Assembly: GCA_951394405.1 (NCBI GenBank)
Contig: OX596335.1
Coordinates: forward strand, 2,976,001-3,040,000
DNA: 64,000 bases
Source of the DNA: Coprinellus micaceus
Lineage: Eukaryota; Basidiomycota; Agaricomycetes; Agaricales; Psathyrellaceae
Direction: 5' to 3'
Position numbers and translations under genes: made by a program. Positions 1-12,824 of this stretch are shown here, piece after piece; within the stretch, counting starts at the first letter, position 1, and every line of letters begins with the position of its first letter. The notes below the pieces were generated by a model, which saw only the letters and a program-made list of their open reading frames with translations, searched no databases and was not told the DNA's origin.

Positions 1-1263
1 AAAGCCCGTGGCAAGGGTGGAAGCATGGGGGGTAACGACGAACGGGAATCCACTCTCAACCAGTTGTTGGTCGAGATGGACGGTTTCGGCACCAACGAAC
101 ACATAGTCGTTTTGGCTGGTACCAATCGGCCTGATGTCCTCGACCCTGCCCTCATGCGACCTGGTCGTTTTGACCGACACATCGCCATAGACAGACCAGA
201 CGTTTCTGGGCGCAAGGCCATCTACCAGATCCACTTGAAGCCTCTCCGACTCACTGAAGGGTTGAAGTCCGGCTACGAGAACTTTGCGCAGAAGTTGGCC
301 GTGTTAACTCCTGGATTTTCGGGGGCCGACATCGCTAACGTCTGTAATGAAGCCGCTCTACACGCCGCCAGGAAGGGCTCCGAATACGTCGAGTCCGTCG
401 ACTTCGACACCGCCATTGAACGGGTTATTGTTGGTTTGGAGAAGAGGAGTCGGTTGTTGAGTCCTGAGGAGAAGAAGACTGTTGCTTACCATGAAGCCGG
501 ACACGCCATCTGTGGATGGTTCCTGGAGCACGCCGACCCGCTTCTCAAAGTCAGCATCATCCCCCGAGGCGCTGGTGCCCTCGGATACGCTCAGTACCTT
601 CCCGCCGACCGGTACCTCCTCTCTACTCCCCAGATGCTGGACCGGATATGTATGACTCTCGGTGGTCGTGTGTCTGAGGAGATCTTCTTCGGTCTGGAGA
701 ACATCACGACCGGCGCTCAAGACGATCTCCAGAAGATCACCAAGATGGCGTTCGAGGCGTGTGCTAACTATGGCATGAACGGCGTCATTGGGCCCGTCAG
801 CTATGGCGGTGACCGTGCGACGAAGGAGAGCTGGACGAAACCTTTCAGCGAGAAGACCGCCGAGATGCTGGACTCTGAGGTTAGGAAGATGATCACTGAT
901 GCTTATGAGCGCACAAGACAGTTGCTTACTGAGCATCGGGAGGACGTGGAGAAGGTCGCGCAGCTGCTTTTGAAGAAGGAAGTCATCACCCGGTGTGTTT
1001 CATTCTATGAATAACTGGCGGAATAGTACTGATAATACCGCATCTCCAGCGAGGACATGATCGAACTCCTCGGCAAGCGTCCCTTCACCAATCGTTCGGA
1101 CGATATGGACAAGTGGTTGGACCAGAACGCTGGGACAAGTGCACCTCCTCCTCTCGAGCAACTGCCCCCATCGCCGGGAAATACAGTCGATGATCCAACA
1201 CCTTCACCAGCGATGGCCAGGGCTCTCAACATGGACGTGAGGCGGCCGTTCGGGCCCTTCTAA
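1..1263 (+). CDS. m-AAA protease (FtsH/AFG3-Yta12 family), 3' part
   Basis: This is the C-terminal part of an ATP-dependent zinc metalloprotease of the mitochondrial inner membrane that degrades misfolded membrane proteins and processes substrates. The open frame starts at base 1, so the N-terminus, transmembrane part and Walker motifs lie left of the window. Visible are the AAA second region of homology (GGNDERE, then [10 protein letters not shown] with arginine-finger residues) and the peptidase motif HEAGH near 490-505 with its zinc-ligand histidines. Two exons are joined by a 57-nt intron: exon to 992, intron 993-1049, exon 1050-1263. Splicing restores [17 protein letters not shown], which matches the family; the unspliced frame stops at 1014. 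The C-terminus is a proline-rich tail. Whether this is the Yta10 or the Yta12 type cannot be decided from this fragment. Confidence 0.95.
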
Positions 1264-1574
1264 AACTTGTAGACCTATCCATCTTCCATTCACACTTGAT
1301 ACATCCTAGAAGAGTACCCTTGGTCATACTCTGGTCGCATTATCAGTCACCCGTTGTATCCTAGCATTTTACCGTGTACTATCTTTTCACCTAATATCTG
1401 CCACTCGTTACAACCCTTCAATCCCCTTCATGAACTTACGATACACCCCCATTCTAAATCATACATACAGACACAGGGAAGACATCGGGGAGTGAAGGCC
1501 TGCAACCACGGTTTGATGTCAAAGCGAAGGTGCGGAAATCGAAGGGCGATGGTCCAGTTGATGGTCTTTGGGAC
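1264..1574. other. Convergent 3' intergenic region
   Basis: About 310 bases between the ends of two converging genes. I see only terminal UTR-like sequence here and no supportable gene. Confidence 0.6.
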
Positions 1575-3905
1575 TTACAGGGTATACCTGAAGCCGCTCC
1601 ACTCGTCTCCCTTGTGCAGACGTGCCTCTTCCACGCTTCTGTATCTTCCGTTCCGCTCATTAGCATTTTCGTTCTCAACACCCTCGATTACCTCGTCCCT
1701 CCTCCCTTGATCCCGAATGCGGTTCTCCCTTACTAGTAATGTGGCATATACAGTCGTGCAGATCAGCCCAATGCCGATATACATCAAGACGATGCCATGC
1801 CCCAAGCGGTACCACGGGCGATCGACCGCGCGGTACTGGAGCGCTTGATTTAGCGCCTGCCGTCTTGGGGACGAAATATACCACTTACGATGTTCGCTGT
1901 GACGGCACCATTAAGGTTACCAAATCCGATGGCCATTCCGAGTGTAACGCTTCTTTTGTAGGTCCCCTCCACGTTATTTGCCACCCAGGCTACAGAATTC
2001 GCTGGACGAGCGGTGAGCTTCTCCCTGAATCGCAACTGACCCACAACAAGCTTACGGATGATGGCGTAGATGGCACTAAGAGTAAATTCTAACTCGGCGA
2101 TTGACAACATGGTGCAAGAAATGCGTCACTCACGAGATGGCGAGATAAGTCGCGAAATAAGACAATCCCGGGGTTTTGGAGGCGAGGAGAATGATATAGG
2201 CTGCTAGTCCGACGAGGAAGAGTACCCTGGTCGGATGAAGGGTTGCTTTGAGTTGTCTGACGCTCTGAAGTTGAAGGACGGAACCCACAAATTGATGTAA
2301 TACCTCCGTCCAGTGCGGTCTCCTAAATAACCAACAATGACCGTCACGATGCAGCCCCATACGTACACGGGGACGGAGAGGAGGTTTGAGCGAGTAGCAG
2401 TAAACCCTAGCTGGTTGATGATTGAGGGGAGAAATAAAGAGAAGGCGTAGAGAGGACCGTCACTAGTGCGATCTCAGCAAACCAATAGTGAATTCAACTC
2501 GTCTCCGGGGAAGACGTACAACCCCATGTATAAACCCACTGACCGGGTCGACTAATGATTAGAGGTTACAAAGCCGACTCAGGCGACATAACTCACTTGC
2601 AATGTATGTCTTCCAATCCTTCAGGCTCTGCCAAATGTATTCGCGCTTGAACTCCTCTCCGGATGCGCTGTGTTTACTGTCTGCCTGCAAGCGACGAATC
2701 ACGAAGATGCCTTCCAGGAAGAGGGGTCAAGAGGGTCCTTTTCCAGAGGAGTTAAGACCCCTTGGCTTACGTTCATCCTCAGTCAAGAACTTTGCGTTGT
2801 CCGGGAAATCTTGAATAATCCAGAACGACGCAACAGCAAGGGCCACTGTAGCAAGACCTTCGAGGATGAACATCCACGCCCAACCTAAATGACCACAAGG
2901 TAAGCTCTTCTCTGAGGCGGTTTAAGAATATTGTGTTGAGATCTACCAGGTCTACCACCAACACCATCCATGTTCACGATCCCAGCGGCAAGGAGACCAC
3001 CTGTCTGACGTCAGAGGGCAATTTAAGTGGGCCCTCCCTCCCTGGAGACTCACTGAAGGCTCCTGCGACTGTCGCCGAGGAAAAGAAGACCGCTACGCGA
3101 AAACCAGTTTCGGAGCGTTTATACCAGCTGAACACGGATAACAGCCTCGTCAGAGAGTTGTACCTGCTTCGGAGTGGATGCAGATGGTTACCTAGAAATA
3201 TAATATACCACACCAGGATATAAGCCAGCCTCGGTAAGCCCAAGGAGCAAGCGAAGCGCTAAATTAAATGGACCGTTAGCACCCCAGCAGATCAAGGTAT
3301 GGGCCTCTTACTGAGTAGGCCACCGTAGTTTTTAGCGACACCGTGCAAGGTCTGAAGACAGGAGTCAGTGGCCCGTTCCCTTGGAAGACAGGACCGAGTA
3401 TTAACCATAATAGTGCCCCATAGAAGCATCATGCAAGATAACCATATTGAAGGCTTCAGCCGTCGAAGGAGGACGTTGCTCGCTGGCTGCGCGGAGAAGC
3501 CAAGGAGGAGAATGAATCAGGATGGGAAATGTGGTGACATAGTTTCCCCGTTTACCTCGAAAAATGCATAAGGGAAGAAGAACATGCTCAAGCAGATGAG
3601 ATATTGCTTGTCCGTTATGCCCAAGTCTGCTTCCAGGCCATACAACTGGAGAAGAACTAGGGTCACCGACACACTCGGTTGAAAACAATATGTCACACCT
3701 TCGCATTGCCAATGCTCCCTCTGTCAAGAAAACTGAAGAGGTAAAGGACTGTCAACCAAGGGATGACATGCATATCGACTTTCCACATGAGCTTCTTTTC
3801 CTCAATGGAGGAAATGTCGACGTCAGGACGGAACACCGCTCCCAGCTCATGGGTGGATCCTTTCAGAGTGGAAGCTTTGGCGATGGAGTGAGAGTCGTCC
3901 ATCAT
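1575..3905 (-). CDS. MFS transporter, Dal5/TNA1-like (anion:cation symporter family)
   Basis: This is a plasma-membrane major facilitator of the fungal allantoate/nicotinate permease type. The start at 3905 opens a hydrophilic N-tail (MMDDSHSIAK) followed by the first-helix signature VIPWLTVLYLFSFLDRGSIG. Later exons on the minus strand encode GLEADLGITDKQYLICLSMF, LLRRLKPSIWLSCMMLLWGT, LRLLLGLTEAGLYPG, WYKRSETGFRVAVFFSSATV, GLLAAGIVNMDGVGG and MFILEGLATVALAVASFWII. The last part encodes VAWVANNVEGTYKRSVTLGM and ends with FRYTL, a usual C-terminus for this family. The gene is split by many short introns (at least nine). The exons I joined agree with the family, but not every boundary was fixed. 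The substrate is not determined; acidic small metabolites such as allantoate, ureidosuccinate or nicotinate are typical. It lies in tandem with the urease accessory gene upstream. Confidence 0.9.
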
Positions 3906-4546
3906 AGACCGAGGGGAAGGAGGGGAGGCTGGAAAGCCACGAATTCATCAGGCCCCGCGCTCTGGATTGACTTTATATAGTTTAAACTGCCTCGGTCAGG
4001 GTACGGGGAACGTGTAATCTTACGAAGCGCCGATTGAATTCGGGTTTGCTCGTCGGAATTGATAGGAGATCGAGATTGCTGTAGAAGAGCCTGCCTTAGC
4101 TCAATTCCAGAGCAGATGGTGAAAGGCCGGTCGGAGACTGTACTAATGTCACCAAGAGTGCTAGTGAGACGGCGGCACACGACCTTGAGGAAGGTGATTG
4201 GGGGTGAGCGGCTCTCTGAAGGTAAATACGAGTGTTCGTCCACCTGCGAAGCTTACCGCGATACTGTTTGCGTGTCGTTTTCGCTGAAATAGGGCAGATC
4301 TTCGTTGATTGACTGGCGTCTATCTTTGGATTGGGAGGGGGGGCAGACCGGAACACTCACAATTATGCCCTTCATGCTCACTCACTGTGGTGCAGTTCAT
4401 TCAGTGACGGAGGAAACCCTTCGTAAAATTCATAAGCAGAGAAGTAACTCCAAACATCCAGCGTCGCGCACCTATTGACATGCTTCTGCCCCTATGTACG
4501 TACCACTCTCCGCTCCATTTCCGAGCCTCGCCTTCTGCCGTAAATG
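3906..4546. other. Intergenic between ureD and the MFS gene
   Basis: About 640 bases on the 5' side of the transporter and the 3' side of ureD. It contains open frames of 86 and 113 codons on the minus strand, but they have no recognisable family, no linking exon and no conserved feature. I treat the stretch as promoter and UTR sequence. Confidence 0.5.
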
Positions 4547-5673
4547 TTACGCAAACGCCCTTTGATAAGTGTCGACCCCAATCGTCTTATCTAGCTGACG
4601 AAGAATCGACTTCAAGCATGACCGCACGACCTCAGTCTCCTTCCCGGCGACACGGACGATAGCTCCGTCTAGAGGGCTGTCTCCCAAAAGTGATAACGAC
4701 CAGATGCTGTCGGTGGGCTTCTTCCTCTGGAAAACGATTTCCTCTTTGTACTGCGCTTTCAGATCCTCCACGGTTTCAAGGACTTGCGGACCAAAGAGAA
4801 GCACCATCGCGTAGCACGAGTAGGGCGCTAACTGGTCGCGTAGTGGGCGTCTGGGGATGCGGGAATGAGATCGGTGTGAGCATTCCTGACTTTCCGGACC
4901 CGCCAAGAGCATCACGTCCTTGGCCACCAACTTCTCCTCGACCCACACCTCATTTAAGCTGTAGTATTTCGCGAAATCCCAGTCCTCCCCACAAGCGTGC
5001 CTCCCAGAGGTGAAAGAGTCCAACAACACAAGTGAGCTCGTGCGCTTGAGATGGAATATTTGGATTTGCTTGTACGACGCGTCGCGAAAGCAGGTCACCG
5101 GCTCAGGGAGGAGGTACAGACCAGCGCCCCCCTCGACCGAATACTCCATGACCTGCGTGGTTAAGGGCGTCGTAGCGTCAGCGCCAGAAACAGCGCCGGG
5201 TGACGAAGACGCGACGCCCCCTCGAGGTATGCCTGGGCTGGATGCCGGCGCTTGGGGTCTCTTCATAGACGTCGCAAGCCTATTTCCCATTCGCATCTTG
5301 AACACCTTGGTGGATCCCTGGTAAGTACGGAAGGCGAAAGCGAGGTGAAAGTCAGTATACAATCGGGTATTCATCGCTGCCCTCGGCGTACTTGTGAGAG
5401 CATAACCAACCGGGCTAGGTCCTTCACCTCTACAGTGAGGATAACCTCATCTCCGCCGATTAACCCTCCGCCATAGCTTAGGACATAGACTACCGCAATT
5501 CCATCCGGTCCAGTTCGTGGCGATAGGAGCTTCAGGGGGTATGTTGCTGCCAATTCTGAGAACACGGCCCTGGATGCATGCGAAGAGACAACTATCCTCC
5601 CATGTCCCGAGTGCAGTTCTCTGGCTTGAGGGTGCGACGGATTGAGGCTGGGGTGGACGGGTCCGCGGTTCAT
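4547..5673 (-). CDS. ureD: Urease accessory protein UreD
   Basis: UreD is the chaperone that binds apo-urease and, with UreF and UreG, delivers nickel and carbonate to its active site in the cytosol. Two exons (5673-5392 and 5317-4547) flank a 74-nt intron at 5318-5391. Joining them keeps the frame and gives 350 residues, the normal fungal length. Family hallmarks are YVLSYGGGLIGGDEV in exon 1 and, across the splice, LSQGSTKVFK, followed by an aligned C-terminal half that includes FLKRTSSLVLLDSFTSGRHA-like sequence and GIPRGG-type low-complexity insertion. The first residues MNRGPVHPSLNP are proposed as the start because the frame opens there; a further upstream start is possible. Urease itself, UreF and UreG are not in this window. 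Confidence 0.92.
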
Positions 5674-6208
5674 AGTCGAGCTGGATCAAGGCATGAGGAT
5701 ATAGGTAACGGCCAACACAATCATGTCGATTGTCGGAGTAGGCGAGCATCAAATCCCGGGTAGAACACGCCTTCAGATCTTCAGAGATCAAAAAAGAGCA
5801 TTTGACCCTTTGTATAAGTAGGTGACTATGATTTGTTTCCTATGCGTATAGACTAGACCATTACAGTGAAAAGCAGTGTACTATGGAGATCCGGAGAGGG
5901 AGCATCTGGTATGCACGTCATCGGGGTTTACTAAGTAGATATGTGCGGCGGATGGCATATGCGTAGAGGAGAGAGAGAAAAAGAGAGGTCAAGGAGTGTG
6001 GATGTGTCGGTCGGAGACGGAGACTGGGGAATACAATTACGTTGTGTAGGATGCAAGTGTTCAACAAGGGACCAAGATATGGGGTAACAAAGGCAATAAA
6101 AAAGGGAATCCAAAGTACAAACAGGCATGGGGAGACGAATCGCAGATGATTAACATTAGAATGAAACTTTGAAAGGCCGAAAGCCGAAATGTTAGAGAGA
6201 AGATGAAA
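5674..6208. other. Intergenic, ureD promoter side
   Basis: About 535 bases. It holds the 5' flank of ureD and the 3' flank of the byr4-like gene, with purine-rich runs around 5965-6000. I see no supportable gene. Confidence 0.5.
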
Positions 6209-9014
6209 CTAGTACTTGCGGGTTGCTAGAGCTCTGATTTCATAGAGGTGAGATATGGTAGGAGGGTGACATGGATCGTGTGAGGAAAGCGACGTCTTCC
6301 AGCCTTTCATTTCTGTTCGATGGCGGGCCTCCGCTTGTCGGCATTTTGCGACGAATTCCTCGTCAATATCACCGACGTACATGGAAGCACGGGAACCACG
6401 GTCGCTGCCTGAATCAGACATCGCCCGTGAATGTCCTGGCGCAGGACTTGGGCACATCCTATCGGTGGACTTGGTGCAGGACGTTGTGGAACTGGCATCT
6501 GATGCCCTTGGTCCCTGACCGCGGATGGTTCCACTCTTGCCTTCCCAGGCGTCGCTGTCCTCCTCATCGTCGGCCATGTTGGCGAACACATCAGGCTCCT
6601 CCTCGTCAGGTGGGAGCGTGGATATCCACCGCATTTGTTGCGGATCAAAGTACATGTTTCCAACAACGCGTGCTCCGTTGGAATAATTGCCCGACGGTGA
6701 GCCGATGCTTGAGCCTGTGAGCTGGGTAATGAGGGCAGGTCGTGTCGATGTGCCCATGGCGGCATCGAACTCGCGAAGAACATGATCGTTGCCTTCCCAT
6801 CGTAGGGTAAAAGGGTTCCATTTCATATCACCGACCACTAGCCGTATCGTGAGTCGGAGAATGGAGAGACTGGATTGATTGTTGACATACCCTTAGGTCC
6901 GCCAGCGCCGCCAAGGTTACGAATGAGCGTCGGTTTCCGCCGAGTGTTGTTGGGGGAGGACCCATTCGACTTTCTCTTCTTGGGCAGCACCTCGCTCGCC
7001 GACTTGCAATCTGAACGCGAAGAGGTAGCCTCGAAGGTTGCGGTCGCCCGGCGCAAGGTGTTGGTGGCGGGCGTTAGAATGCCGGAGTCTAGGATAGACG
7101 AAGTTAGTGGTCGTCTAAAGATACACAGACGGTACAATGCATACCATTGAGGCTGATCTGACCCTTTGTTCTTCGAATTGTGCCTAGCTTAGCCTCTCCG
7201 ATCTTGTCACTGGTTGACTTTACAAACGCTTTCTCGAACGATCCTCCAGGTACCCGATTGCCAGTACCTTTGGGGTACACCCTAAACCGACCTTCTTTGT
7301 CTTGATCTAAGGGAAGGTCGTCAAAGGCATCAAGTTCAGTGCCATCGCCGTATGTCCGTAGACGCTTAGGTTTCTTAAGGAGTTTGGGTACAGAGGCGGG
7401 CGGAGGGGAAGCGGAGATAGGTTGGGATTTGGATATTCTTGATCCAGAGGTGCGGAATGAGGCGGACGAAGGGGGTCGAGGAAGAGGGGAGATAGGCCGG
7501 GGGGTTTGCGAGTCAGGGGTTTGTGCGAAGACTTGGGAGAGGGCCGGGCGGGTCTTGAGTTTGGATTGGGTTGGCATGGTGAGGCGGAGAGCGATGGGGT
7601 TGGACGAAGGGGTAGAAGGGCGAGAAGGGGGTACTTTGAAGTCGTGCATACGACTTGTTGAGTTCTTGTGTGACTTGGCTTTTGACGCCACAGTAGGTTC
7701 TTCATATCGGGCAAGTTTCGATTGTGAGGGGTTAACCTCTACCGATATCCGTGGTGTTTGCTTTTGGCTGGACTCGATGACGGACAACGACGCTTTCCGC
7801 GTGAGCTTTCGGACGGTAGAGGGCGGTGTGGGAGGTTTAAGACCTGTATGGGATTTCTGACCACGCAAGCTGCCGGGTTTTGGGGTGAGGAAACTGCTGG
7901 AGGGGGAGGGTACGGGAGATGGGATGGGAGGGGGAGGGCCAAAGGCTTGGAAGGTTTGGGAGCGAGATGGGGGTCTTAAGGGCGGGGAAGGGGACAGTCG
8001 GATCTTCTGTAGTTGGCGTTGGGATGATGGAGGGGGGTTCGAGGGGGATTTCGACCGATCCAGCTTTCGAGCTGGGGGTCGGAGGCTAGATGTTGGCCTT
8101 TGGGAGCCGAGACTACTACGATTGGCTGTCCTTTGTGATTGTTGTGAATTTGCGAGGAGACGGCTAGGACTCAGGTCGACATCGTCCTCAATGACAAGGC
8201 CAGCTTCGAAGTCGTCTTCGGGGTTCGGTGCAGCGAATTGGACTGGGTGAGCTGCTGGTTCGGCCTTCTTCTTGGTCTCCAGCAATTTGTTGAGCTGCCG
8301 TACGCTCTGCTTGGATTCAAACAGGGCGTTTGGGATAACAAGGCCTTCCAAGTCATCGTCTTCATCCTCCGTCTCGGTATCCGGCAGCGAGCCCGAGGTG
8401 CTCGACTGTGACAGGGGCGACGTGTCGGCAAATCCCAAAGTGGAGTAGGCATCAGAGGACTGCGACGATGTTGACGTTGAGCTGTCCTTGTCGCCCCATT
8501 CCAAAGACGTTTTCGAGGATTGGTGGTTGAGAGATTTAGGAGCAAGGGACAGTGTGGTAAGGTCAGAGGGTAAAGCAAAGCCATCTTCGAAATCCTCGTC
8601 GACGGCTTGTGGGAGTGGTTGTTTGGGGATCTTGGGTTTGAGATTGGATGGATCTGCAGCCTTGATAGTCCCAGCCTTGATTGTCGTCGTTGCCTTGATC
8701 GTTGAGACGCCTTCCTCGTCTTCGTCCTCGATGGTTAGCGACGATATGGGCGGTCGAATAGTGATCATTTGCGAGGTTGACGCAGCCAGCGAGGGTCGCG
8801 GGGCTGCAGGGTCTAACCTAGCGGCAATTCCAGCAACGACTGCCCTCGCCTTCGCCCCTCCCGTCTGACCCAGGTCCATTTCAATATCCCAGTCCTCATC
8901 GTCGTCGTCTCTGTCGGATGGAGCATGGAGCGGTACACCTTCGGGAATGTCAAAATCGGCGTCGGCCCAGTCTTCGCGAGCGAGCAGCGTTGGTGGTTGT
9001 GGTGCGGCCGACAT
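6209..9014 (-). CDS. byr4: Byr4/Bfa1-like septation GAP subunit
   Basis: Byr4/Bfa1 is the scaffold half of the bipartite GTPase-activating protein (with Cdc16/Bub2). It holds the Spg1/Tem1 GTPase inactive at the spindle pole body and so restrains cytokinesis. Three exons (9014-7145, 7088-6891, 6837-6209) join in frame to 898 residues. The N-terminus (MSAAPQPP) leads to the acidic patch DEDWDIEMDLG. Family repeats follow: DFEDGFALPSDLTTLSL, DDLEGLVIPNALF and DDFEAGLVIEDDVDLSPSRL. The middle is a long Ser/Pro-rich disordered region. The C-terminus carries the signature PKVVGDMKWNPFTLRWEGND, created by splicing exon 2 to exon 3, and a second copy of the motif, ARVVGNMYFDPQQMRWISTL. An ATG 30 nt upstream at 9044 is an alternative start. 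Confidence 0.9.
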
Positions 9015-9243
9015 GGTATGGACTATGTCGAAATTTTGGACCACATGAAGAGAGAGAATAGTAGAGAACGTGAAGAGGTAGAAGAGGAAGAGCGAATTCC
9101 AGCTCCCTGTGGAGATGAGAGAAAAGCAGCGAGCCGCCTAGTCCCACAAGCTGCCTCATGCCAGTCAACGGTCCCGTCACACGGCCGTCACACTCAATTG
9201 TCACGCCTGGTGTACAAACTTGGCAAAGTGTACAAACCGAGCC

Positions 9244-12200
9244 TCAATACGGCATCAAACGTCGTAGCTCCTGCGCATTGTGTTCAATCTCGTCCATCTC
9301 CACCTCCTCCGCATTGTCCTCCGGAGCTCTATTACTCTCCTCGTTGCCTTCCACCACCTCGTCCAAAGCTTGTCGCAGTCGGATCCCCCGTTCCACCATC
9401 AGGTCAGCCAGACTCTGGAGCTCCTTTCCATCAAACACAGACCGCAATGGGCCAAACGCGAGCAGATAGAGTTCTAAATACGCGATCAGCGAACCTTCGA
9501 ATTGCATAGCCGATGAATCAAGTGACAGACCTTTAGCCAGAGGGCACTCCCCAATGGCCCGGAACAGCAGCTTCTTGGCATCGCGATAACTCCCAGCCCT
9601 GATTTCAAATTCGAGGTACAAACGCCAAATAACTGGGCTGGCCCTCGTTCTGCCGGCGCGTCAATCAATCCACACGACCGTTGGGGGGTGCCTTATGACA
9701 AGGGGAACACGTACCTCTCGTGTTCAACGGCGGCCGCCAACCCACTTCGCGTTCTCTCTAGTTCACCCTTCCATCTCCCCTTCTCCCAACCAGCGATCCA
9801 AACTTCTTCCATCCTTCGCGCAACATCCTTGACTTTCCCATCGCTAGCCCCCAGCATGCCCCGGACTTTACCCCAAACCCCCTGTCCCTTTTCTCCCTCC
9901 AGGAATACACCCATGATGATAGAGTTGCTGGGGTATGCTTCAAGCGCCTGTTCGGCCCGTTCCCGGAGAAGCACTGGCTGCATGGGATTCTTGAGGACCA
10001 CACGGTAATTGAAGGTAAACAGCAGTGCCGCTACGGTCAGACTCTCATGAGGAACGGTACCGTGATCCAAAGACGAAATCTCCACGTCAAAGATCTTGAG
10101 AATCTCGTTCATGTCAGGCCCATTGAGCAACTCCAACAAAGCCCGGAGCTTTGTCCAGCTCTGCTGATCTTGCCATCGGGAAGCGCCCGCGCGTGAGTCA
10201 TCAAGCGAGCGCTTAGCTCGTAGAATACCAACGCCACTCGTCGCTTGCACACCGGCGGATCGAAGGATGACGTTCACAGCCTGCTCGTCCAGACCCGCCA
10301 GCCACTCCATCTCTGCCCAGTCCCACCAGAGGGTACTCGCCCCTTGGTGGGAGGGCTTGGGTTGAGAAGCCACAAGCACCGTTTGGTAAATCTTCCGTGC
10401 TCCGTCTAGTCGTCCGTTCACTCGCTCAAGCTGTGCATGTGCTCCCCAATATTCCAGAGATACCTTCGGCACCGAAAGGAAAGCCTTGGACAACTTGAGA
10501 GCGCTGGAGGGTACTAGATGTCAGATTGCGACTATAGAAGACACAAATCTAAACTCACTTCTTGACATTCAGCGCAGCTTCGTATGCAAGCGCCAAAGAG
10601 TCCCATTCAAAGTCGCTATCGTGCTGCCTCAGCTGAGAGAATGCCCTCAGTGCCAGCCTGACATCGACGCCTTGGATATCAGACGCAGTCCATAGAAGTG
10701 ACCGTGACTTCCCTCCATGGCTACGGATATCCAAAGGTGAGAGGATACCATGCTTCCAATGCTTCACTGGCCCAAAGGAATCCCGGTACTCCTTCTCATG
10801 CGCGATGATAGCACCCGCAACGGATTCGCCGACCAACTCACGTCCGTCGACATCTCCCGGAACTATCCACGCCAGGTGGTTCGAGTCTATAAATGGCTTC
10901 ATCGCCCAGCGGTCGTCCCAGTTGGTATCGGTTTGATGTGCGGAAAAGACGTGGGTGGCGCCAGGAAGAGGGAGGCCCAGGAAGGATAGCGTCGCCAACC
11001 GGAGAGCATGTTTGGCTTGTGGAGACGAGATCTTGACCAGCGATGGGCGAATGTCAGGGAATATCACCGTGGAGTAAGGATCCAGATCGTCCGCTTCCTG
11101 CGTGGTTCGGGTGGGGAATAGTGCGACATGGTCCACGGCCGTTTCCTGAAACGACCATTGCCGGTATGGATCCAAATCCCTCACTTGAGCGGTTGGTGGT
11201 GCAGAGAGACCTATGGGTAGAGGTTCCGGTTTCCTGGACAGGTACCAGTCCTTCCAACCCTTCGCACCGCCCTCCAGGATACGTAGAGACTCGCTTTCCC
11301 AGAACTCTTCCAAATCATCAAGTTGCTGATTGAATGGCGCAGCCGACAATTGGGGAGGAAGGTTGAAAGTACTGGACTTGGCGTGAATACTGAGGACTCC
11401 CCAACCACAAGAAGGAAAGACTCACAATTCTAGTTGCGCTTGGAACATGGCCATGGCACGCTCAGTAAAGCCCGCGCCTTGCACTGCGGCGGCAGTCCTC
11501 CAAAACACCCGCAACCTAGCCAGCTCAGATTCGACGCTATCTCGCTGGAAGGGTTCCGCAGACAAGGCACAATCCATGTCCTTGAACAGACCTCCCAACC
11601 CCATCTTGCTCTGCCTGGTCCGCCATTCCAGCCACTCCATCCAAAGGGTAACATCCCCAACGCTCAGCGCTTCATTCCATCGGTCTCTCAGTTCATCCGG
11701 ATTCCAAATTTCCTCTCCGGCCTTCAAGTATTTGATACGCAAAACTGGAGAGGCGCTAGCGGCGGGGTGAGAGTCGAATGCCCTCTCCAACACGGAAACA
11801 GCTATGTCAGAGCGCGCCTTGGTCGCATTCTTCGACGTAATAGGTATTGAGGAGAGAGTGACATCCAGAAGAGCCAACCAGGTTTCAACAGAACCTTTAT
11901 TCTGTCCAAGTCTCTGCTCTAAAGCCCTCACCTGTGCCTGCTGAGACGTTTCTGGAGCCTTGTCCCCTTCAGAGTCGGAGTCGCTTCGAGAAGTGCTTGC
12001 CCCGGACGAGACTGAGGCGGAGTCACTGCTGTCATCCTTGGTTCCGGTTATGGAGCGGTAAGTGTCCTCAGGGCTGGACTTGGCGCGACGAGATGGAAGA
12101 CGGATGTATCCTTCGACCTCGAGGTATTTGGTGTCGTCTTGTGCGCCAACAATCCGACAATTTGGTGGGACGGCCAATAGGGATCGCGTGCGAGAATCCG

Positions 12201-12824
12201 AAATTCCTGAAAGCTGGCGGATTTGTGAGTCGTGAAGTAAAAAGGGTAACTAATTACATACCTTTTTATTTCTTGACTTCACACAAACTTCGATACCTTT
12301 GCCGGCCCTGTGCAGCACAAGGCCACGAGGCAAGCCGATGGCGTACCTACCCCCTGCATTCATTAGAAGTCATGACGCGACGAAGCACGACGCCTACCGT
12401 ATATCGAACGGTACCTCGGTACATCGCCTGCGTGTAGACCACCATATTGGATATTGAGTCTGTCTGGTTTGCGATCCGAGAAGAAGGATCGATATGAGTC
12501 GTCTACGAGCGAGGAAGAATGGTCGTCGGTGTTGGCGTGACTGGGGCGCCTATCCTCGTCGCGTTGTCGACCACCCCTGTCCCTGCCCCTATCCTTCCCC
12601 TTGTCTCGCTTCCGATTCCTATCCCTGTCCCTGTCCCTATGCCTTTCCCGACTGGGATCTCTCTCCCTATGACGTTCGCCCTCCCTCCTCCCGGATGAAG
12701 AGCTCGCCTTGTGGCTTTTATCGTGTTTCCAGTCTCGCCTGTCAGACTTTTCGCCCTTCTTGGATTCCTTCTTGGGTGCCTGTTCTTCGAAAGTGGGAAA
12801 AGATGTAAAGGAGGGTACAGACAT
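9244..12824 (-). CDS. NRDE2: NRDE2 (nuclear exosome / splicing regulator), HAT-repeat protein
   Basis: NRDE2 (fission yeast Nrl1) is a nuclear protein that works with the Mtr4 exosome helicase and spliceosome factors in RNA surveillance and nuclear RNAi. Six exons were worked out: 12824-12415, 12346-12262, 12213-11426, 11371-10559, 10503-9715 and 9649-9244. They join in frame to 1,096 residues. The N-terminus is FPTF followed by a long Arg/Asp/Lys-rich RS-like tract and the family signature FFSDRKPDRLNIQYGGLHAGDVPRY. The rest is helical half-TPR (HAT) repeats, for example VETWLALLDVTLSS, VTLWMEWLEWRTRQ and PVIWRLYLEFEIRAGSYRDA. The C-terminus is acidic. It is divergent from NIP7 across 138 bp. 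Confidence 0.93.

Noticed and set aside
3902..4356. Minus-strand open frames of 113 and 86 codons between ureD and the MFS gene
   Set aside because: No family, no consistent splice joining them, and they occupy the expected 5' region of the transporter.
7339..7860. 173-codon plus-strand frame inside the byr4-like gene
   Set aside because: It is the reverse frame of a Ser/Pro-rich coding exon with repetitive Gly/Arg composition; the opposite strand carries the conserved Byr4 motifs.
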